Assembly: GCA_027490055.1 (NCBI GenBank)
Contig: JAIXYV010000107.1
Coordinates: 1 to 61,735 of the forward strand
Direction of reading: 5' to 3'
Source of the DNA: Bacteroidota bacterium
GTDB taxonomy: Bacteria; Bacteroidota; Bacteroidia; NS11-12g; UBA955
Length of the DNA stretch: 61,735 bases
A program made the translations under genes and the position numbers. Shown here piece after piece: positions 42,531 to 51,324 of this stretch (within the stretch, counting starts at the first letter, position 1; each line of letters begins with the position of its first letter). Below the pieces are notes generated by a model. It did not search any database and was not told where the DNA came from. It saw nothing but the letters and a program-made list of their open reading frames with translations.

Positions 42531-45500
42531 GATTTAAGAATAAGTTTAAGGAATTTACCAGGTCGTGAATCATCGCTGATGTACCAAGCTGGTATACCAT
42601 TCTCATCTCTCCCTAATTTCGCTCCAGCAATAGGTGGTTCAGAGGCATTAAAAACATTGCTTTGTTTATGTTTTAATGCTTTCGTTGTCAGATTTGTACT
42701 TCTCTCATCCGGCACAAAATCAACGCTCTCTTTCATTGCCAATAATTCAGCATTGAACACACTTTCGAGAGAATGATTGAAAGCATCTACCGCTTCCTGA
42801 ATAGCATTCCGGTTTGAATGTTTTAAATTTTCCTTTAGCGCTTCGCTCATCAATTTAATAGCAGAAAGATTTTGCTTGATTTTTGCCAAAGGCTGAACGC
42901 TATTTTGACTGTTATCTGCATCCAAACTTTGTAAATTCGGCTTATTGTCAATTATGCCAATGTTTTGCAAATCTTCAGTATCAGTTGCCATATTGGAATC
43001 TAAATAACTGGAAAGCTTATCAAATGTATTAACATCAAGATTCAATTGTCTGAAGGTTACTTGTATGCCAAATTTCTTGCGAATAGTTACCGAAAGTTGG
43101 GTTAAAAGAAGTGAATCAAGTCCAAGTTCAATAAAACTCAAATTGTTATTAGATCCAGACAAATCAGATCCTGAGGCCTCGCTGCACAAAGATTTCAGTT
43201 TTGTGCAAATGACATCAATCCTTGTTTTGCCTTCGTCAACAGATTTGGATATTGAAGAACCATCTTCTTCTACTATTTGTTCATCAGGCAAACGAACGTT
43301 ACTGACCATAGATGACTTTATCCAATATGGCTTTCTGTCAAATGCATAAACGGGTAAATTAAGTTTCACAGATCCCATATCAGGGAACAATTTTTCCCAT
43401 TTGAACGGCACACCATACAACCACATCGTTCCAAAGGTTTCTAAAACCAACTGAGGGTCTTCTTCTGTCTCATTGCTATAATCCATACCAGCTATTGCCT
43501 GTATCGGGTTTCCCGCAGCATGCTGTTTGAGAAGATTTGTACAAACATTGCCGGGTCCGATTTCTTGATACACAAAACGCCCTTGATACAAAATTGTATC
43601 CATAGCTTCAGAAAAACGAACGGTGGCGAGTAAATGTTGGCTCCAGTATTTCGGATCAGTGGCTTGCTTTTTTGATAATACCTGGCCACTCACTGTCGAT
43701 ATAATGTCAATTTGAGGTGCCTGCAAATTCATGCCATCAAGTACCATTTCCAATTGCTTTAATGCGGGTTCCATCAAGTGCGAATGGAATGCATGACTCG
43801 TGTTCAACAACTTATTTGGTACTTCAGCTGAATCTAATTTTCTGGCAAAATCAGCTACATGATCATCTTCACCGGCCACTACGATAGAATGTTTGCTGTT
43901 GATGGCAGCTATACTGAGACCTTTAGGCAACAATTCCAGTAATTTCTCATGTGTTAATCTGACCGAAAGCATGCTTCCCCTGGGTAGTTCACTGACCAAT
44001 ATGCCTCTATTTGCAATGAAAGTTAATGCATCGTCCAAACTGAATACCCCGGCTAAATGTGCAGCCGCAATTTCACCAATACTGTGCCCGCAAAGTAAGT
44101 CCGGCATTAACCCGTAATGCATCCACAATTTGGCTAGAGCGAGTTCAGTTACAAAAATTGCCGGCTGTGTAAATCTTGTATTTCTTAATGATTCCTCTGC
44201 ATTTAAATTATTTTGAGCCGGGAAAAGTAATGTCCTCAAATCAATTCCCAGTAATGGTCTCAACTTTTCCGAACACTCATCTATGCAATTGCGGTAAACT
44301 GCTTCTCGTTTATAGAGATCAATACCCATGTTGACAAACTGAGACCCCTGACCTGGAAACAGCCATACTAATCCATCTGGAACTGCCTTTAGTTCAAAAG
44401 GCGTTTCCAATGCCGCATTTTCAGAAAGTTTACTTACCAGTTCTTTTTTATTACGCGCAATGGCAAATCGTCTAAAGGTAAAATCTTCCCGATGATGTCT
44501 GAGTGTATTGGCTATATCCGGCAATGTTGCCTTTTCATTGCTCACATAATGACTTAGTTTCTTGGCATACATATTCAGACTGAAAGCTGATTTTGCTGAC
44601 CAGGCAACTAACTGCACTTTGTCTGTTTGCTGGCCACCTGCTGGTTCGCTTTCCGGGTTAGTAAATTCTTCTAGAAGGATGTGTACATTCGTTCCGCCAA
44701 CGCCGAAAGAACTGACACCGGCAATGCGTTTTTTGCTTGGTTCAATTTTCCATTCTGAAGTTTTAGTATTCACATAAAACGGAGTGAAACTGAAATTTAT
44801 ATTGGGATTGGGGGTTTTGAAACCAAGTGATTTAGGAATAATTCTATGTTTAAGAGACAAAGCGGTCTTGATTACCCCAGCCACACCGGCTGCAGTGGTA
44901 AGATGCCCAATGTTGCTTTTTACAGAACCAATTGCACAGTATTGCTTTTCTGAGGTTTGCCCAAAGGCAAGATTAAGTCCTTCAATTTCTATAGGATCAC
45001 CTAGGGGTGTTGCAGTTCCATGGGCTTCAATATAAGTTATATCTGTAGGATCTGCATCAGCATCGTTTATAGCCATCCGGATAGCAGCTGCCTGCCCATC
45101 GCTACTCGGCGCAGTAAAACTACCCTTTCCACCGCCATCATTACTGACACCTACTCCACTTATGACCGCAAAGATGTGGTCTCCATCGGTTATTGCCTGA
45201 TCAAGTGGTTTTAAAAGAACTGCTGCCGCGCCATCACTGAAAACCGTCCCACTCGAATCTTCATCAAATGCCCTGGTTCGTCCGTCGTGGCTGAACATGG
45301 CTCCTTCTTGATAAATCTGACCACTGTTGACTGGCGAAGTTATACTGGCGCCACCAGCTATAGCAACATCACACTGACCGCTTCTAATTGCATTGACTGC
45401 TTCTGCTATAGCCAATAACGAGGTAGAACAAGCTGAATATACACTGACTGCAGGCCCTTTCAGGTTTAATTGATAGGCCGTTCGACTGGCGATGTAATCC

Positions 45501-47743
45501 TTTTCATTAAGAGTCATAACCTGAAAAGCCCCGATTTTATCAATTTCTTTCTTGTTTCCCTGTACGTTATTCAGATAATAGGTGTTGTTGCCGGTGCCCG
45601 CATACACTCCTATCCGTCCTGAATATTTCGAAGGTATACAGTTACCGTGTTCGAGTGCCTCCCAGGCCAGTTCCAGAAAAATCCTTTGCTGGGGATCCAT
45701 CAAACGCGCCATACTTGGTGTTATCCCAAAAAAAGCAGCATCAAACATCTCGGCATTGTTTATGACACCACGAACGGGTACATAATTCGGATCGTCTTTT
45801 ATCTCATCAGGAATGGATGGGTCAAGTTCATCGCGACTGAATGTCGTAATTGTTTCTTTTTCGTTTAAGAGGTTATACCAGAACTCGTCGACATTATCAG
45901 CCCCTGGAAACTTTCCCGACATACCAATTATGGCTATTTTGCTACCCGCCCGATTTGGCTTTTCGCTCTTTGCAAGTTCCAATTGCTGATTTCCTTGTTT
46001 AATGTATTCCGCAAGGGCAGAGATAGTAGGTGACTGATAAAAACGTGTAATCGATATTCTGTATTGGAATTTGTGATTAAATTCGGCCAAACATTTCTGC
46101 ACCAACAAAGAATTACCGCCAATCTGAAAGAAATTATCATCTGTGCCAAGCTCATCAAGCTGAGTAAGTGCAGTCCAGACAGAGGCCATATTCCTCTCAA
46201 TTTCAGTTTTGGGCTTTCTGTATAGGGTTGTTAAATCTGAACGTAATTTTTGTGGTTTGGGTAACATGCTTTGATCAACCTTGCCATTAGGTGTCACAGG
46301 TAATTCATTCAGGTTGACAAAATAATCCGGCAACATAAAATCTGGCAGTTGCTTTTCAAGCATTTGACGCCATTGTGCTGCATCAGGTATATGTATTTCC
46401 GATACAATATATGCTACAATATTTTTCTGCCCAACACTGTCTTCGCGCACCATAACATGAACTTGTTGTATGCCATCCATCTGCATAATAGCATGTGCGA
46501 TATCACCCAACTCGATACGATTTCCTCTAATTTTAACCTGATCATCCACTCGACCAATAAAATTGAAATCTCCATCGGCATCTATGCTCACCAAATCTCC
46601 ACTGGCGTATAGTTGAGAATGTCCCTGATCGAATGGATTCGGAATCCGTTTTCGGCTAGTCAAATCCGGGTTATTTAAATACCCTTCAAACAATTGCACT
46701 CCCCCAATGTACAGTTGCCCTTTGTTTGTCCTTTTAAGTTCATCGTCCAGAACGTACAACTGAACCCCGGGCATTGGCTTTCCGATACTTATACTTGTCG
46801 AAGTATATTTATAATCTGCCAAAACACTAAATTTAAACACCATACAGCCTACGGTTGCCTCGGTAGGGCCGTATTCATTCACAATTTGTGCATTAATTCC
46901 GGCATCTTTCAGGAAGGCAAAATGCCAGGGATGAAGGGATTCGCCGCCTAGAACGAATGTTTTTGTAGAATGCCATGCTCTTTTGTCAGAAGCATTATGT
47001 AAAAACATAAATTGAACTGGCGTCAATTTAATGAAATTGTATGGTGCGTATTTAACCAGATTAGGGTCATCAAAGGCTTCCAAACGATTAAAAGAATTAA
47101 TCACAAGTAATTTTCCACTGCACAAAGGAACAAAAACAGAAGTCAACGAAGCATCAAATGCCAGTGAAAGATGTAAAAAACTTCCGGCGATAGCGCCATC
47201 ATCGCTACCATATAAATTTATTGCTGATTTTACATAATTGATAATGGCATTATGTGAAATCATTACACCCTTTGGTTTCCCGGTAGACCCAGATGTAAAT
47301 ATTACATATGCGGTTTCATTCTGGTTAAATCCTGTTATTTCAGGCGCAGTGTAGTTGTAATCGTTTGCTATAACACTGAGTCCTGTCTGCTGAAAATAAT
47401 CTGTTTCCGAGGCGTTGGATAGAATATAACGAAAATGACCTTCCTCCACCATATCCCTCAATCTGCTTTGCGGATGCTTCGGGTCTAGCGGCACAAAAGC
47501 TTTTCCAGCTTTTAATATGGCCAGAACACTCACAATCATTTCTACAGATGGCGTACAACTTACTGCAATATAGGGCTCAGAAAATGCCTGTCTTAGTATT
47601 TCTCGACTAAGCATATCAGCCCTTTCCTCCATATTTTTAAAAGAAAGCGCTTCCTCCCTGAATACCAACGCAATTGTTTCGGCATTAAGCCTAGCAGCGT
47701 CAGAGATCAGATTTTCCAGTCGTGCAGGCTTTTGAATATTCAT
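42527..47743 (-). CDS. Hybrid NRPS-PKS, A-PCP-KS-AT-ACP
   Basis: This 1738-aa protein starts directly with an adenylation domain (about 15-500; FTSGSTGKPKG 149-159; EYGPTEATVG; YASGDL; NGKVD Lys488). It continues with a PCP (GGNSLL, Ser545), a ketosynthase (about 602-1030; ACSTS Cys772, His908, His947), an acyltransferase (about 1125-1420; GHSIGE Ser1221; HAFH 1317-1320, the malonyl-type motif) and an ACP (GLDSL, Ser1544). There is no KR, DH or ER, so the beta-keto group should remain. The adenylation code reads D-A-T-K-V-G-E-V-G-K, closest to asparagine codes. The C-terminal ~150 residues include a helical segment and PPIAGAKLGRDENGIPAWY, a linker-like motif seen after carrier domains. Lacking a C domain, it is a loading/extension starter. 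Confidence 0.95.
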   Translation of the reverse strand: MNIQKPARLENLISDAARLNAETIALVFREEALSFKNMEERADMLSREILRQAFSEPYIAVSCTPSVEMIVSVLAILKAGKAFVPLDPKHPQSRLRDMVEEGHFRYILSNASETDYFQQTGLSVIANDYNYTAPEITGFNQNETAYVIFTSGSTGKPKGVMISHNAIINYVKSAINLYGSDDGAIAGSFLHLSLAFDASLTSVFVPLCSGKLLVINSFNRLEAFDDPNLVKYAPYNFIKLTPVQFMFLHNASDKRAWHSTKTFVLGGESLHPWHFAFLKDAGINAQIVNEYGPTEATVGCMVFKFSVLADYKYTSTSISIGKPMPGVQLYVLDDELKRTNKGQLYIGGVQLFEGYLNNPDLTSRKRIPNPFDQGHSQLYASGDLVSIDADGDFNFIGRVDDQVKIRGNRIELGDIAHAIMQMDGIQQVHVMVREDSVGQKNIVAYIVSEIHIPDAAQWRQMLEKQLPDFMLPDYFVNLNELPVTPNGKVDQSMLPKPQKLRSDLTTLYRKPKTEIERNMASVWTALTQLDELGTDDNFFQIGGNSLLVQKCLAEFNHKFQYRISITRFYQSPTISALAEYIKQGNQQLELAKSEKPNRAGSKIAIIGMSGKFPGADNVDEFWYNLLNEKETITTFSRDELDPSIPDEIKDDPNYVPVRGVINNAEMFDAAFFGITPSMARLMDPQQRIFLELAWEALEHGNCIPSKYSGRIGVYAGTGNNTYYLNNVQGNKKEIDKIGAFQVMTLNEKDYIASRTAYQLNLKGPAVSVYSACSTSLLAIAEAVNAIRSGQCDVAIAGGASITSPVNSGQIYQEGAMFSHDGRTRAFDEDSSGTVFSDGAAAVLLKPLDQAITDGDHIFAVISGVGVSNDGGGKGSFTAPSSDGQAAAIRMAINDADADPTDITYIEAHGTATPLGDPIEIEGLNLAFGQTSEKQYCAIGSVKSNIGHLTTAAGVAGVIKTALSLKHRIIPKSLGFKTPNPNINFSFTPFYVNTKTSEWKIEPSKKRIAGVSSFGVGGTNVHILLEEFTNPESEPAGGQQTDKVQLVAWSAKSAFSLNMYAKKLSHYVSNEKATLPDIANTLRHHREDFTFRRFAIARNKKELVSKLSENAALETPFELKAVPDGLVWLFPGQGSQFVNMGIDLYKREAVYRNCIDECSEKLRPLLGIDLRTLLFPAQNNLNAEESLRNTRFTQPAIFVTELALAKLWMHYGLMPDLLCGHSIGEIAAAHLAGVFSLDDALTFIANRGILVSELPRGSMLSVRLTHEKLLELLPKGLSIAAINSKHSIVVAGEDDHVADFARKLDSAEVPNKLLNTSHAFHSHLMEPALKQLEMVLDGMNLQAPQIDIISTVSGQVLSKKQATDPKYWSQHLLATVRFSEAMDTILYQGRFVYQEIGPGNVCTNLLKQHAAGNPIQAIAGMDYSNETEEDPQLVLETFGTMWLYGVPFKWEKLFPDMGSVKLNLPVYAFDRKPYWIKSSMVSNVRLPDEQIVEEDGSSISKSVDEGKTRIDVICTKLKSLCSEASGSDLSGSNNNLSFIELGLDSLLLTQLSVTIRKKFGIQVTFRQLNLDVNTFDKLSSYLDSNMATDTEDLQNIGIIDNKPNLQSLDADNSQNSVQPLAKIKQNLSAIKLMSEALKENLKHSNRNAIQEAVDAFNHSLESVFNAELLAMKESVDFVPDERSTNLTTKALKHKQSNVFNASEPPIAGAKLGRDENGIPAWYISDDSRPGKFLKLILKS

Positions 47744-47800
47744 AGTGTGTTTTGCAGTTCATTAATTTAGGGGATATGCCTCTGTTTAAAAAAATCTGTG

Positions 47801-47832
47801 CAAAAATACTAAAAAAGTATATTCTAATCAAG
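47801..47832 (-). promoter_or_regulatory. Promoter of the NRPS/PKS operon
   Basis: Read on the minus strand: CTTG, 20 nt, TATTTTTG. This fits the Bacteroidota -33 (TTTG/TTG) and -7 (TAnnTTTG) elements and predicts a leader of about 50 nt. It is the best-formed promoter I found in the window. Confidence 0.65.
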
Positions 47833-47855
47833 AGTTTCAACAAGTTGTGCACCTT

Positions 47856-47874
47856 TTATAGCTTAAAGCTATAA
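47856..47874. promoter_or_regulatory. 19-bp palindrome upstream of the NRPS/PKS promoter
   Basis: TTATAGCTTAAAGCTATAA is a perfect inverted repeat around a central A, about 25 bp upstream of the -33 element. The position suits an activator or other dimeric regulator; no regulator gene is in the cluster. Confidence 0.5.
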
Positions 47875-48160
47875 CGAATAATAAAATTTGAAAAAAATAT
47901 TCATAAATACCTGAAAAACAAACTGCTATGAAATAGGAAATGAAAAGAAAAAATCCGTTGACAACCCTTTATGTTTGCTTATAATTGGTCCAAATTATAC
48001 TGGTTATTAACATTCACCTCTTAAAGGCTATTTTTATAACTTTCGGTGGTCTTTTAACCTAGGTAGAAAAAATTTAATTGAGTGCTATGTGCTGAAAGAA
48101 GTAATTAGACTGTTTGGTCTAGCAAACCCAATACAAACAAGGCTTTACAAGAAAGTGGGT

Positions 48161-48214
48161 AGTTGTTCATCCTCTTTTTTCTTATCTATTGTTCGGTAAA
48201 GGTTGCTATACTGG
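48161..48214 (+). repeat. Right copy of the ~54-nt direct repeat flanking the NRPS/PKS locus
   Basis: CTATTGTTCGGTAAAGGT...ATACTGG matches the left copy at 24 of 29 core positions, same orientation. The 24-bp-period IS array seen on the left is absent here. Confidence 0.65.
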
Positions 48215-48333
48215 GTATTAAGAATGTTTCAAAATTCTAATATTCCCACGGATAGGAGAGCGAAAATGAGAGTGAGAGCGGAGAGCTTGTTTTCTAATCA
48301 TCCCGTTTGTGTCAGTCAATTCGCAGAATGGTC

Positions 48334-49104
48334 TTAATTATTTTTGTTAAAAGTGTAGTTTAAACTAACAAAGATAAAATGTAGTTGAATAAAGTTGTAT
48401 CGGTTTGTGCCCTTGGTTCCTCCTTCAAGTAATCTATAACCAATGTTTCCTTGAAGGTTTTTAGTAAAACAATATCTTCCGGATAATGAAAGGTCAATGG
48501 CTCTGCCTCTACTTGCGGCTAATCCATCGCCAAAGAAATCAACCCCCATTTTTTTCGAAATATTCCAGTTAGCTAAAAGGTTGATTAGAGGAACGAAACC
48601 AAGGCTAAAATTTCCACTTAAAAAATCTTTATTCTTCAAGGTGAAGCCCGCATCTCTGATTTTTGCAGACAAACCTATCCCCATTTTAAAATTGTCTTTA
48701 CTGACTATTATTCGATTATAGGTAAAGCGATATGAATTAAACTTGTAAACAGCTTCTATCGGTAGATTAGCTTTAAAGGTTTTACCATCAAATAAAATAT
48801 CCTTATCAAATGTTCCAGTTTCTACAATTTTTAAAGGCGCATAAAGGAGTGAAAAGTGATTTTTTCCTTTTAATAAATAACCAGCGCGCAACCTCAAAAA
48901 TGGACTTACAGGCGTCTTAAAATCATTTTTCAGAGACAATAGCGTGCCATTACTGCCACTCCGAATATCATTAATATTTGTAAATAATGCACCAGATTCA
49001 ATATTAACGAATGTCTGTGCAGATGCAGAAAAATTCGAATTCAAACAAAGTAAAAGCACCCAATATTTAGACTGGAAAATAAATTTATAAGTCATGCGAT
49101 GCAT
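48334..49104 (-). CDS. Predicted outer-membrane beta-barrel protein
   Basis: The 256-aa protein has a signal peptide (YWVLLLCLNSNFSASAQ). Strands alternate through the mature part (FLRLRAGYLLKGKNHFSLLYAPLK is typical), ending with FIFVSLNYTF, an aromatic C-terminal strand. It resembles small Bacteroidota outer-membrane barrels without a named function. It lies upstream of the NRPS/PKS region on the same strand, but the 590-bp gap with its own promoter argues against co-transcription. Confidence 0.65.
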   Translation of the reverse strand: MHRMTYKFIFQSKYWVLLLCLNSNFSASAQTFVNIESGALFTNINDIRSGSNGTLLSLKNDFKTPVSPFLRLRAGYLLKGKNHFSLLYAPLKIVETGTFDKDILFDGKTFKANLPIEAVYKFNSYRFTYNRIIVSKDNFKMGIGLSAKIRDAGFTLKNKDFLSGNFSLGFVPLINLLANWNISKKMGVDFFGDGLAASRGRAIDLSLSGRYCFTKNLQGNIGYRLLEGGTKGTNRYNFIQLHFIFVSLNYTFNKNN

Positions 49105-49142
49105 ATTGAGTTTGTATTTTTAGAAGTCTGTTGTTTAAAGTT

Positions 49143-49601
49143 TTACACTTCGCAAATTTCTTTTAACTTATCAAGTGCTTTAGGATAGTTTTCGTTCATG
49201 TAATCGACAAATTCTTCGGTGGTATCCAGATCAACTGTAATAGTAGTAGCGCCATTGGTTTCCTCGAAGCTATAATTTTCCAAACCATTAGCCCATTTTT
49301 CTACTTCTGGTCCCTCCATAATTTCTTGTCCACCTACCATTAATCCCTTATGCTGAATAGACACAAATTGCATTGGAATATGCGCTTCTATTCTTGATAC
49401 CATACCACCTTTTTGACCATTTTCGTCTACGCCTACAAAAAGCATTTTTTCTCCCTTATTCCAGTTGCCTTCGTAAGAAGAGGTCGGATTAAACAGGGCA
49501 GTCCATTGCTCATAAGTTGATATATTATCAAGTCCTAGCATGGTAGTATAAACCTTCTCTGCTGTGGCATTGATTGTGATTTTGAATTGTAATTGGTTCA
49601 T
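49143..49601 (-). CDS. SRPBCC/AHSA1-like protein, copy 1
   Basis: The 152-aa protein has the START/SRPBCC lipid- or ligand-binding fold typical of AHSA1-like proteins (FKITINATAEKVYTTMLG at the N-terminus, WTALFNPTSSYEGNW, MVSRIEAHIPMQFVSIQHKG, a C-terminal helix). It lacks catalytic motifs. It is a close paralogue of the gene at 51325-51783, with most residues identical and the same length. The pair arose by local duplication. Confidence 0.85.
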   Translation of the reverse strand: MNQLQFKITINATAEKVYTTMLGLDNISTYEQWTALFNPTSSYEGNWNKGEKMLFVGVDENGQKGGMVSRIEAHIPMQFVSIQHKGLMVGGQEIMEGPEVEKWANGLENYSFEETNGATTITVDLDTTEEFVDYMNENYPKALDKLKEICEV

Positions 49602-49619
49602 GATGGATATGGAGTAATT

Positions 49620-50246
49620 TTAATGTTGTAATGTCAAGCACGAATATAAGGCGAAAACGCCAAATGATAGAATTAACAGTCCAGAAAGTCTGTTAATCCA
49701 GGTTAGTCTGACAGGTGTAATTTTAGATTGAAAACGACTAACAGCAGAACTTAATATGAACCACCACAGACCGGAGCCTATAAAAACTCCAAGCACCAGT
49801 GATATAGAGGAGGAATAGTCTGTCTTAGTGGTACCTAAACCTAGTCCTGCAAATATCGCTAAGAAAGAAAGTATAGTTGCCGGGTTAGTAACGGTGAGGA
49901 AAAAAGTAGAAATGAAATTATTGAACAGACCTTTACTATCCAGGTTTGCAGCTGCAGAGGCAGGTTTTGCTATAAATGATTTTATCCCTAAAAAAAGCAG
50001 GAACAAGCCACCTACAAGTTTCATCCAAAATTCTTGTGTCATGATAAACGAGGAAACCACAGTCAAGCCAAAACCAGCTATAACGCCATAGAGTGTATCT
50101 GCCATTGCGGCCCCCATTCCGGTAACAAAACCAGATAGTCGCCCCTCTGTCAAGGTGCGTTTAATGGTAAGTACACCTATCGGTCCTACCGGAGCAGCAA
50201 TTGAGAAGCCAATGATAAATCCTTTTATTAAGTAGTCTGTTGTCAT
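49620..50246 (-). CDS. LysE/RhtB-family exporter
   Basis: The 208-aa protein has about six membrane segments and the LysE signature near the N-terminus (GFSIAAPVGPIGVLTIKRTL) with the following MGAAMADTLYG. LysE-type proteins export amino acids or small solutes; the substrate is not predictable. It is the only exporter-like gene near the NRPS/PKS locus, but it is 2 kb away in a different unit, so a role in product export is speculative. Copy 1 of the SRPBCC gene starts 18 nt after its stop. Confidence 0.87.
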   Translation of the reverse strand: MTTDYLIKGFIIGFSIAAPVGPIGVLTIKRTLTEGRLSGFVTGMGAAMADTLYGVIAGFGLTVVSSFIMTQEFWMKLVGGLFLLFLGIKSFIAKPASAAANLDSKGLFNNFISTFFLTVTNPATILSFLAIFAGLGLGTTKTDYSSSISLVLGVFIGSGLWWFILSSAVSRFQSKITPVRLTWINRLSGLLILSFGVFALYSCLTLQH

Positions 50247-50274
50247 TATTTTTTTTTCAATTTATTTTTCCTCA

Positions 50275-50373
50275 TCACTCAATCCCCTCCCTGATCTCAT
50301 CACTCAATCGCTTACTATGTCCATTCCAGATATGATTGCCGTCGGTATACTGAAAATTGTTTAGTTTTGGCAT
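50275..50373 (-). pseudogene. Truncated C-terminus of an AlgJ/SGNH-like gene
   Basis: The 32-codon frame encodes YTDGNHIWNGHSK and SDEIREGIE. This matches the last 30 residues of the intact protein at 52626-53408 (YTDGNHIWNGQSK, SKEIRESIKKYF). Only this tail survives, between the LysE gene and a lipoprotein gene. Together with the duplicated SRPBCC gene it marks a segmental duplication followed by deletion. Confidence 0.7.
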
Positions 50374-50443
50374 AAAAATTATGTATTGGATTAGGGGCCT
50401 TTTTGTCAGGTTATGTTTTATTTGTTGTTTTCAACGAAAATTT

Positions 50444-51214
50444 CTATTCTAAACGTGACAAGTTGCTTTTCTCTATCCACCCATATTTATCGCCATATTT
50501 TTTATCGTCTACTTTAAGTTGATATAGTATATACGGCTTATTCTCGACAAAAAAGTATTGCACTAAATCTGCATATTGCTTATTGGAGTAAAATTGAAGT
50601 GTATTGTCTTTGTTCCAGTGACCATAAAAGACATAATCTGAGTGCATATCGGCAATTAGGTAGTTGCCATGTCTAGGAATTTTGCTTCCAGTTGGAATCA
50701 CGGAAACATGAATAAATTTAACGTTTTGATGATCTTTCATATACCGATATGCCACTAATTCGTATTGACCATTGGGAGAAATTTCTCTGTGCTCTACCAC
50801 TAAATGATCGTCTTTGTCAATATAGTCATATTCAGAAACTTTGATCTTAATACCATTCATGTTTTCCTCATCTAAGTCAATTTCCTCTCCAGAGCGTAAA
50901 TTCGGTAAAATATCAATTTGTGCAGATACAGTTGAATTGTCCAGCCATTGATAATTAATAAACTGTTTAGAGACAGTAAAGTCGCGCAGATTCTTATTTA
51001 ACTCTGATTTTTTGAGTATTGCGACAAATCCTATTGTATAACCAAATGCACCAATATCCAGGCTATAGTTAAGAAGTAGCATTGAACTGTCTGGCGAATA
51101 CAATCTATAATTCTCAACAAAGTCTTTGTCTGTCATGTATATTTCCTCTTTTCTGTCGTTAATATTGCAGGCTGCGAGAATTGTTAGAATAAGTATGTAG
51201 AGTGCTTTTCTCAA
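50444..51214 (-). CDS. Lipoprotein of unknown function
   Basis: The 256-aa protein has a lipoprotein signal peptide (LYILILTILAAC, Cys16). The mature part is beta-rich and hydrophilic with no recognised motif (YSPDSSMLLLNYSLDIG, REISPNGQYELVAYRYM, DMHSDYVFYGHWNKD). The last two phrases resemble the ends of 'SPDG'-type repeated strands. I cannot name a family. It lies between the two SRPBCC copies. Confidence 0.6.
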   Translation of the reverse strand: MRKALYILILTILAACNINDRKEEIYMTDKDFVENYRLYSPDSSMLLLNYSLDIGAFGYTIGFVAILKKSELNKNLRDFTVSKQFINYQWLDNSTVSAQIDILPNLRSGEEIDLDEENMNGIKIKVSEYDYIDKDDHLVVEHREISPNGQYELVAYRYMKDHQNVKFIHVSVIPTGSKIPRHGNYLIADMHSDYVFYGHWNKDNTLQFYSNKQYADLVQYFFVENKPYILYQLKVDDKKYGDKYGWIEKSNLSRLE

Positions 51215-51324
51215 TATCGAGTTTTAAAGGGAGTGATACATGTATTTAAAATGTTAGATTTAGGATAAGGGTCTACTTTTCAAAATCTAAGAATTTATTT
51301 AATTGTTTTATGAAGAGCCTTATT

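Larger units (their letters stand above)
47744..48333. other. 590-bp regulatory/relic region upstream of the NRPS/PKS operon
   Basis: No convincing gene. It holds the cluster promoter (47801-47832), a 19-bp palindrome (47856-47874) and the right copy of the flanking direct repeat (48161-48214). Short open frames here have no recognisable coding features. Confidence 0.6.

Noticed and set aside
49620-50246. LysE exporter as part of the NRPS/PKS cluster
   Set aside because: It lies 2 kb beyond the flanking repeat and the cluster promoter, in a separate transcription unit.
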